From: Blastomussa wellsi
Taxonomy: Eukaryota > Cnidaria > Anthozoa > Scleractinia > Plerogyridae
NCBI GenBank assembly: GCA_947652115.1
Contig: OX393570.1
Span: 12,606,950 to 12,670,949, forward strand
Length of the DNA: 64,000 nucleotides
Reading direction: 5' to 3'
The notes beneath the pieces are model-generated. The model made no database searches, was not told the DNA's origin, and was given only the letters and a program-made list of their open reading frames with translations. The position numbers were made by a program, and so were the translations under genes. Below, one piece after another: positions 1 to 11,500 of this stretch (position 1 is the stretch's first letter; each line of letters starts with the position of its first letter).

Positions 1-385
1 TTAGCCTCAATAACCTTGTTTAAGAGTAAAAATTACCAACTCAGAAAAAAGGTTAGTAAGGCTTATTTATATGAATACAAAAGACTAGCAGCCATTTATG
101 CATAGGGTCTATGGGGCAAGCAAACAAACAAAATACATAGAGGGGGTAAGTTTCGAAAGAAACTGTGGTGCTGCGTCGGTGGGAAGTATAACAATATAAT
201 TTGGTTTTATCAACTGGGTTGATAATGTGAATTGGCCACTGTAAAGAGATTCAAGAGCTGACGTTTCGAGCGTTAGCCCTTCGTCGGAGCAAATCAAGGA
301 AATGTGAGTCGTATGTTGTTTATATACAGAAAGATGGAGCTTCGCTATTGGTTGGTGCCTGGTAACGTGAAAACAATGGAATAAA

Positions 386-1173
386 TTAGTTGAATGAAAA
401 GCATTCGTTGATACCGTGAGGATTAAGAGTGCCGATTTGAAAAATAAATTTTTGTTCTAGAGTTTTGTGACTTTCTGTGCTTCCTTGGTGAAGGGAAAGG
501 CCCCAGACTGCCATATGTTGCTTAGAATGATTTGGGAGATTGAAGTGTCTCGTGACCGGTTTCAATGCATTTTTGTCGTCTACCTTTATGTCCCGAAGGT
601 GTTCTCGGAATCGGTCGCCTAGTCGTCTCCCTGTTTCACCGATGTATAACTTTTTGCAAAGAGTGCAAGTTATGCAGTAGATGACATTGGCTGAGGTACA
701 GGTGAAATGATCAGTGATCTTGATAGATCGCTTGGGTCCCAATATTTTGTCAACGTTGTGAATGAAAGGGCATGTTTTGCATCGTGCGCGAGCGCATTTA
801 AAAGTTCCGGGTTGATCACTTGTTTGGAATGCACTTCTAATGGAGGTTGCGAAAAGATTCTAGCAGTGTCGGGATCATTCTGAAGTAATTTATAAAGTTT
901 TTGAGAATGATGGATTTTACTGCGTGGTTGTGAGGGTGAATGGAATTCTGTCGTTGTTTTCTTTCTGTGACGTTTGTAGTGCTGACTGTCGATCAATTTG
1001 CCCGCTTGAACAACAGAAGCAGGATAGCCGCGTTTGTCGAAGAAATTGCACATTTCCTCTGATTTTAAGGAAAAATCAGAGTTGTCACTACAAAGACGGC
1101 AAAGTCTAAGAAACAAAATACAGCCAAATTTTTGGTTATGCCTCTTAATTCCTTGGGGAACAAAGGGCCTCAA
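386..1173 (-). mobile_element. Penelope-like element fragment: RT thumb region and GIY-YIG endonuclease
   Basis: The - strand ORF at 742-386 is a GIY-YIG nuclease domain: VIYCITCTLCKKLYIGETG, then RLGDRFREHL and an HFN...H region. Upstream on the same strand (1173-800) a second frame carries the C-terminal part of a Penelope-type reverse transcriptase (SEEMCNFFDKRGYP). The two are separated by a frameshift near 790. An RT followed by GIY-YIG is the defining architecture of Penelope-like retroelements. The RT catalytic core is missing, so this is a dead 3' fragment. The sequence at 240-300 (GACGTTTCGAGCG region) looks like its 3' UTR. Confidence 0.85.
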
Positions 1174-1189
1174 TGTTCAGCCCATGTCT

Positions 1190-1425
1190 TTCCAGCAGCC
1201 TTCGCCTCGGTGTCAACACTCCTGCGCCAAGTCTGTCTGGGTCAGCTCACTTTTCCTTGTGTGGGAGAGAAGGCTGATGTCGTCTGCGAAGTCCAGGTCC
1301 TCCAGCTGCTTCATAAAGGTCCACTTGGATACCTGTCCTCCGGCCTGCTGTAGACTGTCTCATGGCCCAGTCAACCACCATCAGAAAGATTGGTGGCGAG
1401 AGTAAACAACCTTGACGGACGCCGG
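1190..1425 (-). mobile_element. LINE reverse-transcriptase fragment
   Basis: Reading the - strand gives TGVRQGCLLSPPIFLMVV, then after a frameshift QLEDLDFADDISLLSH. These are the conserved RT blocks around the F/YADD active site of non-LTR retrotransposons. It is about 235 bp, with no start and no endonuclease. It is inserted in or beside the Penelope fragment. The clade is uncertain. Confidence 0.75.
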
Positions 1426-2404
1426 TGTGTACAGTGAAGGGTTCCGTCAGGTGGTATCTTCATGCATGCAATTGTTGGATTATGGTGACAAACTTTGTTG
1501 GAAAGCCGTAGTGGTACATTAGTTGAATATAATTACATTTAAATGAATACAGTCAAGTTTCCTGTCATTTAGGAGTTGTCAGTGCTCAAGACTAACTTTT
1601 TGGATACTATGCAGTAAGCACAATAAATCACTAGCCCACAAGGACAATCCAATAATCCAAAACAAGGCCAGAAAAAAATCTCTCAGTGCTATTGCTCGAG
1701 TCCGCACAAGTTCCACAGCGGATATGTTTTGTTCCAACTGGGCTGAAAATGTTTTGACTGCTGATCGCACTTCTTTTTTTGCTTCATATTGTATGTGGTC
1801 CTCTGGCGAGGATTGTCGGCGATAGGAGGGAGTTTCCTCAAAGATAAGGTGTTAAAAAAGCTTGAAATCTTCATTTTTGCTCCCCCCCAGATCATTGAGT
1901 GACATAGAAGCAGGGCCTCTTCCAAGTTGGCGTCTGTTTTGCAGAACGATCATACAAAACCACTATGATATGGAGTTGATTGCAAATCCTCTAGTTTAGA
2001 TTAATCAAGCTATTAGAAACTAGCTTCCTGTATAGTGTTCTATAAAACTTCACAGGGTAGTTGTAGTAAAGTAATTTTTTTCTCGAAACTTGCTAGTATG
2101 AGCGCATTTTCAGTAGCCCACCATGAAGTTTTACTAGTCCTGGGCTAGTGGACTAGCGTTAGTGACGAGCAATGGTTGTACTGTCTACTTAAGGGACATT
2201 AAAAATGAGAACATGTTCATTGTGGCAATGATTTTGAGGCAAAGGAAAAAATTACACAGGATTCAATAATTTCAAACCATAACCTTGACAGGTTCTCTTG
2301 TGCACTATGCAACCTTTGTGCACAATTTCTTGTATCATGCATTGAAAAGAAAATATTGTATATAAGGCCATCAAACAAATTAAAATGTATGCATTTTATG
2401 ACAG

Positions 2405-2509
2405 GGACATAGAGAATCAAAGAAGAGACTTGAAGAGATAGTGGATGAGCTGAAAAAAGAGTTGTCAACTACGGAGCACCAGTTACAGAAAAATAACATG
2501 GAAATCAAG
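2405..2509 (+). CDS. SMC4: SMC4 exon (coiled coil), first in window
   Basis: 35 codons, phase 0 at both ends, beginning [11 protein letters not shown]. The acceptor is TTTTATGACAG and the donor is AAG|GTTCTA. It is charged and heptad-like, as expected for the SMC4 arm. Confidence 0.85.
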
Positions 2510-5500
2510 GTTCTAGCATATTAATGTTATAGTCCCTAAATAACTCTAGCTCTCATGTCAATATTCCGTAGTGTAAAAAATACGAATGCTATGCCACCAG
2601 TAAATAATTATTGAGAATCCTGGGTGACAGGAGTGAAAATTTACATTAATTTTCTCTAATTAACTTAACTCCACAGGGTGAGTACAGGTCATGGAAAACC
2701 TGGAAAGTTATGGAATTTTAGTATGTCATTTTCCAGGCCTGGAAAGTCATGGAATTTAAGTGTTGGTCATGGAAAATGACGTTAACGAAAAAAGTACAAA
2801 ATAAATTTAGGTTTTATCATGAAGAAAATGGTAAAAACATACCCAAAATGAAAGATGACTTCCTAGAAAATGTAGAAAATGGTCTAATTTAGGTCATGGA
2901 AGACTTGAAGAAGTCATGGTAAAGGTCATGGAAAGTCATGGAATTTCAAAAGCTCAAAGGAACTTACGAATCCTGCTCCAATTAGCATGATAATGATCAC
3001 TTGGCAATGACATACTGTAACATAGAAAACTCAAAAACAATTTGTAATTTTATCTTTGAATATACCTTTTACATAAGGCTCTGGATGAACAAGAGGAGAC
3101 ATTAAAGCAGCAAATAGTGCATTTAGAAAAACAAGTCAAAGAAAGTACTCCTGACAATGTCAAGCTCAAGAAACTTGAAGATGTGGTTAAAACTCTTGAA
3201 AAAGGCAAGAAATAAGTTAGATTTCATAATTTTATCTTCTATTAAAGGCCCATTTTCATCCAAGCTGCATTGCACACCACAATCCCTGACAATGAATTTT
3301 GTGTAACATGAAATACCGAAGACTTATAAAACCTTTTTGAATGCCTTTCATTAACAGAAACCTTAAAAGTAAATTTTAATTCGCTTTTGTACTGAATTCT
3401 TTGCTTTCATTGTGTGGTTTTCTTCTAGTTTTGTCTACATGACCGTTATGTATGTATTTGGTAACATTTGTAAATTTTGCTGTTTGAATTGAACAAGTTT
3501 TCAACAGCAGGGCTGCCACTTTGCTTCATCGTGTTAACATGACCAAAGCCATCAGGTTGTTTGAAGAAGAATATATTTGTCTCAGAATATCAGACTTCAA
3601 CCTCACAAGAGGCAGAAAACATGAAATTTGGCTTTGAAGAAAGCACAGACAAAACAAAATCCACGAAAGATCAATCGGTGTGCTTTGATGCATGCAGCAG
3701 TGTGCGTATCGCTCATCTCAGCCTTGGCCATAATTGATTTCTCAGCTTCAATTACTTCTTAAGGTATTACGTACGCTTGAAACAAAAGTCGGAAATCCAT
3801 CTGTTAGTTATGCCAGGGACAAGTACTGTACACAACAAAGCACAATTTCAAAGGGTCAATTTTCTACCATAGTATGATGGGCTAATCAACAGGCCATTTC
3901 CTTTGTGTGATTTACAAACAGAAGCTGAAGTTTTTTCCTTATTCCCCTACAGAATGGCAGTCAGCTGCTGCAGCATCAGGCAAGATTGAAGCAGAAGTTC
4001 AGAAGTGAGTTTGATTGAGTGTTGAAATCTTATTCTCACTTAACTAAATCCGCTTTTCTGGAAGGCATCTTGCGAACAATAGCTGTGAAGAATGGACACA
4101 ACATATGTTTTGTCCATGGGGACACAACGAATTGGAACTGTTTATGCTTTTGTTGTGCCATCTTGAAAGATATGTGAGCTGAATCGGGCAAATCAGTACA
4201 AAGCAAAGATGGAACTTTTTCCTCTTTCCCAGGTTCCTTTGTTTAATTAATAGCCCTGAAAAGGAGTAGTCCAGCACCTCATGAACATATTTTTTCATTC
4301 GTTCTCCTTAACAATAGACTTCTTTGTTATCAGGGCTAGAGGCTTTGTTTAGGAGTGTTGTCTATTGTTTCAACGCCCAATGGTATTGCCGCTTCAATGA
4401 GGTGCTGCTTGCCCCCTGAAAAAGCTTGGACGTGGGTTAGGTTTTGTGAATGTTGAATTTTTTATTCATGAAGAATCACAATGCCATAATATTGATATTT
4501 GTATTGTGACAAAAAATATAGCAATTCATTGGTGTATTATTGCACCACATTGTGTTTTAAGACAAGCAAGGTCTTGTAATACAACTGTAGAAGTTAATTA
4601 CAAACTGTGTTGTATTATCAGTAAATTAACTGCTGTAGCAACAGTACTTTGGAAAGGTGAAATTTTGATTGTTAGCTCCACAACCTTTGTCCTCCATTCT
4701 TCTTCAGCTTCCAAATTTCCTGCAAATCAAACTATTTTTTCACTTTCCCCCTTGTTTTTGGAAAAGTGTTTGAATAGATATTGAAGAAAAAAAGAAAATA
4801 TGTTGTCTTCACAGTTAACATCACCTAGATTGCGCTCCATGTCATGTCACCCATCCAAGTACTTACCCCGCCTGACAAGAACTAGTGCTTTCCTTATGGT
4901 GTCAGTCACATGTTTAAGACTCATGCAGGTGGAGAAGATAAGTTTAAACGAATCTTTCCAACAATTTGGTATGTCTGATGCCAAAACTTTTGTCTCATCT
5001 GCGACAGATACCACAAGGAAAGCACCTGCTCTCGTCCGATCACTGAAGTTAAGTCCGGTGGGGTTAGTACTTGGATCAAATATCCCTGTTGTAGGCTTTT
5101 CTTTCCTTCATTTTCTGTTTTTAAACCAGTCGTCTTTATAGTCGTTCCTTTGTCATTCTGGTGGTTTCTTTTGACTTTCAGTGACTGATACATCTCTAGT
5201 GCCACATCACTGCAATATAACAGAAATTGAAGTGATCATATAATTAGTTGCTGTGGGAAATTAAGCTAATGTGACTGTATACAAGGTTATATATTTGCAT
5301 TAGTGCAGATGGGTTTAACGTGACGGATAGGGGATTCAACTTATTGGTTCAAAACATGATTTGTTCTGGGCAAAAATTTACTTGTCCAAGTTTGATTTTT
5401 TTATATTCTTGTAGCTGTTCACTCATAGCTCATAGCCACTTTTATTACTTCTGCTATCAATCTGTATTTCCTTAGACTTCACAAGCAAATAATGGCGATC

Positions 5501-8500
5501 GGTGGTGCTAAGCTAAAGACACAGCAGGTACATCTTTAGTTGTGAGCCTGTTCGTTGTATTTTTGAGTGGTTCTTTGCACTTGAAGAACATGGCACAGGG
5601 CTGCAAATAACAGTCAGACATTGGACAATGACTGACCAAAATTTGCCCATGTCCAATGGAATCCCAGCTGTAGTCGTATATTATTTTTTGCCTTCCACGT
5701 TGCAATCATCATTGCTTTGCATCAACAATGCGTTACAGAGAAGTACTGTGATATGGCACCTGACCTCACTGCAGTTTTGTCCGATCAGAATGGTGACTTG
5801 AAGGCTGTTTACACAACAGCAAAATTTGTTAAGATTTGTTACAAAAAATGGTGCTTATCCGGCGATTTTTGGCCTTTTAGTCGGACACATCCTTACATGG
5901 AAAAACAACTGATAAGTGTTGTAATCTGTGCCCTGTGGTGGCCCTTAAAGCACTGACATATCAGACAACCCGTTTTACAAACTATAGTGTTATTGCATCA
6001 CCAGGCAAACTGTTAACAGCAATAGAGAAATTAGCAAAATGTACAATTTCTAGATTGTTACCTGGTGATTAATTATTGGGTTTTGAGCAAGGAATTACGC
6101 CCAAACTTCCTCCAAAAAGTATACAAGAGTCAAAGCACTCAATCTGCCGACTGGTGCATATTATGTGCACATATATTGCTCATGTATGCCTCCCCGAAAC
6201 AAAATGATTGTTTAATAGATCTGTGTGGATATTCTCAAGTGTCTTAATCTTCACAAGAGCCAAACAGTGCATGTGTTCTGATGTTTCAGCTTGCTAATAT
6301 TATCATTTATGTAGGAAAAATGCTTTGAAGCATGTGTAATAGAGTGGAATTGCGAACCCTTTTAATACAGGGTATGATGATAAATGCCAACGCAGCCATA
6401 ACACTAAAAAAAATCAAGTTCTGAACCTGATTCGAACCCCATGACCTCTGCATTTATTGTGCAATACTCTCCCAACTGAGCTAACAAAGCCACATGAGAG
6501 CGGTCGTGTTTGGGTTAGCCCGTTATGTGGACGCAATGCTCAGTACAATTGCTCGGCAGCATGCAATTAAAGAGCCTGACCCACCCACTTTGCATCACAC
6601 GCCTCTGTTATTGTTATCAAAAAAAGCGATTGTACAAAAAATAACGAACTCCAGAGAAAGAAAAATTAGCGAGGAGTATATTTTCGTAAAGATGTCACTT
6701 GCTTGAAGCATTCAACGTCGCTGGAAACATAAAATATGTCGGTCGCTAAAACTCGCTTTTTCAGGGGCCCCAAAAATGGCGGTTTGACCCGCGGTTTGAC
6801 TGGGTGGGTCAGATTCTTTAAGTAGGTATCATCATACCTACTTAATTGCTACTAATAGACATTTTTAAATTTGTTGTTCACACACTTGTGCAGGTGCCGA
6901 GTATTACGTCCACATTAAGGGCTAATTAACACACACAACCACTCTCATATGGCCTTGATAGCTCAGGAGAGCACTGACCCGGCAATGCAGAGGTCGTGGG
7001 TTTGATCCCATTCAGAGCCTGATTTTTTCAGGTTGTTGTTCCAGAAGTGTTATGGTTACATTCGCATTTATCGTCATACCTACTCAATTGCTACTGATGG
7101 ACATTTATCAATGTTATTCACATACTTATGCCGAGTATTACGTCCAGATAAAGGGCAATTTCTTATTATTTCACACCCAATGTGCTTGTAGTTTTTTCAA
7201 AGATAGTACATCACATGAACAAGACATTTCTTCTAGAAATGTAATGAAAATATTTTTAAAAGCATTACATTTGACTGCATCGATCAAGTGAAAGTTAGTA
7301 AACTGAATGAAAATCATCAAAGAATGTAGTTCTCTGCCAAAGATGTGAAATACAGGGAAGACCATGTTTCAATCTATCATGGACAAATTCCCCTAAACTC
7401 AGACGAATCTTAGAATTTTTGCTTCGAAATATTCCACTATCTTTCCAAAAGCACTCCTTAGAGGGTTTTTCAAACTTTGCAGTTTTGAAGATTTACATGT
7501 GTACTGCATGGGACATTAAGTTGTTCGGGTCTAAGTTTCGAGGAAACTGTTGATATTTAAATTCCATGATGCCGCTGTTTTGTTGCAACACAAAATTAAT
7601 GTCAAGATGTCAAATTTACATTGCATTTGTTTTAATTTTAATGATTGCTAGGGTCGTGTGGATGTATTGACTAAAGCCATGGATGATGTGGTAGGACAAA
7701 TCACCAAAGCAAATGTTGCTATCAAAACTTGTCACAGGTATGCACAGTGCATGGCAAACACTGTTGTATAACATTGTACAACTTGGAGATGAATATAAAA
7801 ACCTTACTTGATTTTCTGTCTTTTAACCCTTTTTGCCTTTTTATCCAGAAACATGAAAAAGGCAGAGGATAATGTCAAATCACTTGAAAAAGAAATTGAA
7901 GAAAACAGTGCCAATATCCAGAAGCTTGAGGTGAGATATAAAGTGTAAAGCATGTAGCATTTAAATTTAAGCATTAGTTTGGTTTGCTTGTTCAATTTCT
8001 GGGAACAAGCAAACAGATCCTATCAAACTAATGCTGACTGGGCCAGCTGGCCCCAGCTTTTAGTGTGGGTGGGTTAAACGAACACTATCATGTTTCTGCG
8101 CATGCGCCAATGTTTGATTTTTGGACAGGATGTCCTGAATTCAAAAGATGCGAGAAGTGATGTAGCGCATTCAATTTACTTCGATATCACCCCAAAACTA
8201 CTCAGAATTGTAGATTAGTGATATACAGTTCTCGTTTAGTGCCAATTTGTCTGAAATCGAGATTTTTTGGCATTGTTTTCAATGCTGTGTGACTGAGCTT
8301 CGAGAGGAGGGAAGCATTAATGGTGCTGGACGAAGGCAGTAGTAATCTCGGGGTTCAGCAAATACCACCTCGTCGTGCAACATTTCGCCCAAGTGGAACA
8401 AGCTCGCCTTTTGCTCGCTTCTTCCACTTGGGCGAAGATGTTGCACTCCGAGGTTGTATTTGCTGAACCCCGAGATTACTACTTGGCAGAAGAACACCCA

Positions 8501-11500
8501 CTGTTCTTCCAATTAGACAGAAGCGGCGGTGTCCAAAATGATTCACGGAGACCAAAAAATGGCAAACAACTGTGAGTGGTTGCTGCGAAACCGGAAAAAG
8601 AAATGCGGCAAAAAGACCAGCGGGCAATATTGTTATCAGCACAACTGGCAAGAGAAAAAGGGAAAACAAAAACCGTTGCCATGTCGCCACTGTGGTAGCG
8701 GGGTTTTGATCGACTATCTTCTATGCAGAAAATGCGGTGGGCATGTGCTACAGATGCGGCTAAAACGCATAGAGAAAAAAGCAAAGAACAATTATGTCTA
8801 TGTTTTGCGCGAGCTGAGGGAAAACATATCCCCCAATTAGAGATATGCATCAAAAGTAAAAATGGCTGAGCAAGTGTCGTGGCAGGATATGGAACAAGCC
8901 CTCGCGGAAATTGACATTGAAAAACTGCTAGAACAAATCGAAATTCGGATTCCTCCGGAAGCCAAAGAGCGTCTGCCTCGTGCTGAAAAAATGGAGACAA
9001 ACAATTCCCTTACGATCAATTTTTTGACGACAGTGAAAAGGGTGTGAACCGTGCGCTTTGAGCAGAGCCCACCTCGGACATTGCCTCAACAACTTGTTGT
9101 GTTATCTGTATGACCTCGCTCTGCCAAACGGGCGTTGAAAGTTCCTTGTAAATACAGAAAAGCGTGTGGAAAAGCAGAATCATTTTTCAAAATTCTGCCA
9201 ATCTTCAATTTCACTCACATTGGAAACTTTTTTCGCAGGACAACCAGAGATAGATTTTTACTTTTTTTGTCTCAAAGTTTAGTTCAAATTTGCGTTGGAC
9301 GCCGACAGTTCTTTCCGAAGTTCTTCTCGAAGTTCGAGGCGAACCTGTTTTTTTATCGTTTCAATATCTGGAGAATCGGTCGGCTTATCAGCAAAGTTTT
9401 CCCAAAGTCTCTCTTTTCATTCGCGATATTTTTGAATTTCACCAGAGATCATTTTGAATTCAGCGTCGGAAACATTGTTATTGTCTAGAGCTTGGGAAAC
9501 GGAACTTTTGATTGAGTCGTGTTTTGCTTGAGCCAAAGCTTGAATTTTAGTATGTTTTTTGACTTTCCTTTCAAGTTTTCTGTTCACAGCAGCAAGGCCT
9601 GTTGAAGCAAACCCAAGGAGGGCAACAATTCCGGCGACAGGCGCTCCAACAACAATTCCAACGCCAGTTAAAGAACTTGCGACGGCTCCTGAAGAAAGGA
9701 ATGCACTTTCAACTCCAAGAGAAACCGCGGAATAGTGAATCACTTTCCGGGCTTTCTTGTATTTTTTCAATACAAGCCTACGATGTTCAACCTCATCGGA
9801 GATTTCTTTTTCAATTTTGCTGATTTCAGTAAGTCGGAAATTTTCAGTTCTTTCCAGGGGAAGCTGCGGATAAATATTTTCAGGCGGAGCACTCGGCTGC
9901 AACATGGTATATACACAGATTTTATTTTTCAAATGATTTGCAATTCGAATTCAAGGGGGTGAAAGTGTGATGCTGTGGACATATTTGTCAGTTGAAGCGT
10001 CACGAAGGGGCATCTGTTCGCCCGTTTGATAGTTGACTTTTTGGAACGCCTCCCCTCGGATGTCAAACTTTGCAAGAAGGGTTGATGCTTTACCATTGAC
10101 CAAATTCTGATTGTGGTCAACCAAGTCGCAATGAACAAAGTAACTTGTCGGTATTCGAAGCCGTTTAACGAAAGTTCTAAAAAACAAAACGCGGGAAATG
10201 CCAAGAAAAAATGCCAAGTCTTTATCAAGAGTAATTTTTTTATTCCCAACGTTGTCAATAACCATTGCACCAGCTGGTGTATTGATATGAGTGGTATGAG
10301 TTTTATATCAAATTTGGCAAAAGCATGTTCTATATTTTGAGCCATACTTTCAAGAGTGTAATGCCCTCTGGGAAAGTAATGGGAATAGCACCATCTCGAT
10401 CAGATATCGCAATAACCCCATCTTTTTTCAAATTATGCCACGAATTTGGGAGTGAACAAGACAACAGCCTTACGAAATAGGCCTCTGGAAGCGGGTTGTT
10501 AAAATAGACGGTACATGGATTAGAAGACGAAGAAATAGTAAGCACAACCATTTTATTTTGTTCCATATAAATTTTCAATTGAAAAATAACAGGGAATATA
10601 TAAACGCTCGTTGTTATGTTTGGATATCTCGGAAAAATAGCACAGGCTGGCAATGCAAAGCTTGCACAAACCAAGGCTTGGGCAGCTTTTTCTGCACGAT
10701 TTCCAAGGGCAGACAAAAGCAAATTTGAAGTCCAGGTGTTTTTTGCGCCGGACAACACGGCAACAGCCAAAATATTCTGGAAAGAGGGGCCCGGTAGTCT
10801 GAAAAGTGTATTTGGTTCAGATCCAGAATATTGGAGTGCAGGAATGAAAAGAGCGCTGGGTTTGGTTAACGTTGGGGGTTCCCCTTTCCAGTTAACGCCA
10901 CGCCCAGAAAAAGGTTCACTGCCTGTTCCAGCAGTTCCATTCGAAGAAGCGGCACCAAGTTTGAAGAAAATATTTAACAAAGGTACCAAAATTTATGTCA
11001 CCCCTGAACAGTATTTTTCAATAAAGTTCAGAGAGGTTTTCCAAAAGGAACAGCTGAAGTTTTATGACTCAAAGCCAGCGAAAAAATGGTTGTCTTTTTG
11101 GGACCAGCAGCTGAATTTCGCAGTGTGGTGTGCGACGACAGGCTGCGGAATCTCACAAGAAGTATTTGACAAAGACAACACAACGCTGAATCTGCCGCCG
11201 CAGGTACGGGCTTTTTATATTTTCCACGTGTATTTTACAGTTCGTCGAATCCTCTTTCAACTCGGAGGAATCCAAAGCTTTAGCGCATTGGCGGGTGATC
11301 GAACATGGAGTCAGTTTAACAACAAATATGAGGAAGCTTCTTTCAAAAGATTGTGCGCAGAGTTCGACGTGCCTCCTTCAACCGATTTTCAGTTTACAAT
11401 AGGACCTAACCACGGGTTGGGGAGCGTTTACATTTATTGTAACGACCCTTTTGTTTTGAACGTGTCATATCCGTCAGAAAAAGCAAAATTCGATGACGAG

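Noticed and set aside
4446..4784. 112-codon ORF in an SMC4 intron
   Set aside because: No motif, no splice partner in frame, AT-rich composition.
5005..5085. functional 5S rRNA gene
   Set aside because: Truncated at both ends with an internal deletion.
6960..7015. functional tRNA-Ala gene
   Set aside because: No acceptor stem and no 3' partner; part of a SINE-like repeat.
9135..9488. 117-codon + strand ORF in element A
   Set aside because: It lies opposite the glycine-rich membrane gene over most of its length and has no motif; a shadow.
10330..10989. 219-codon - strand ORF
   Set aside because: Its upstream half is antisense to the large virion-like gene; only the part from 10551 down belongs to a real gene.
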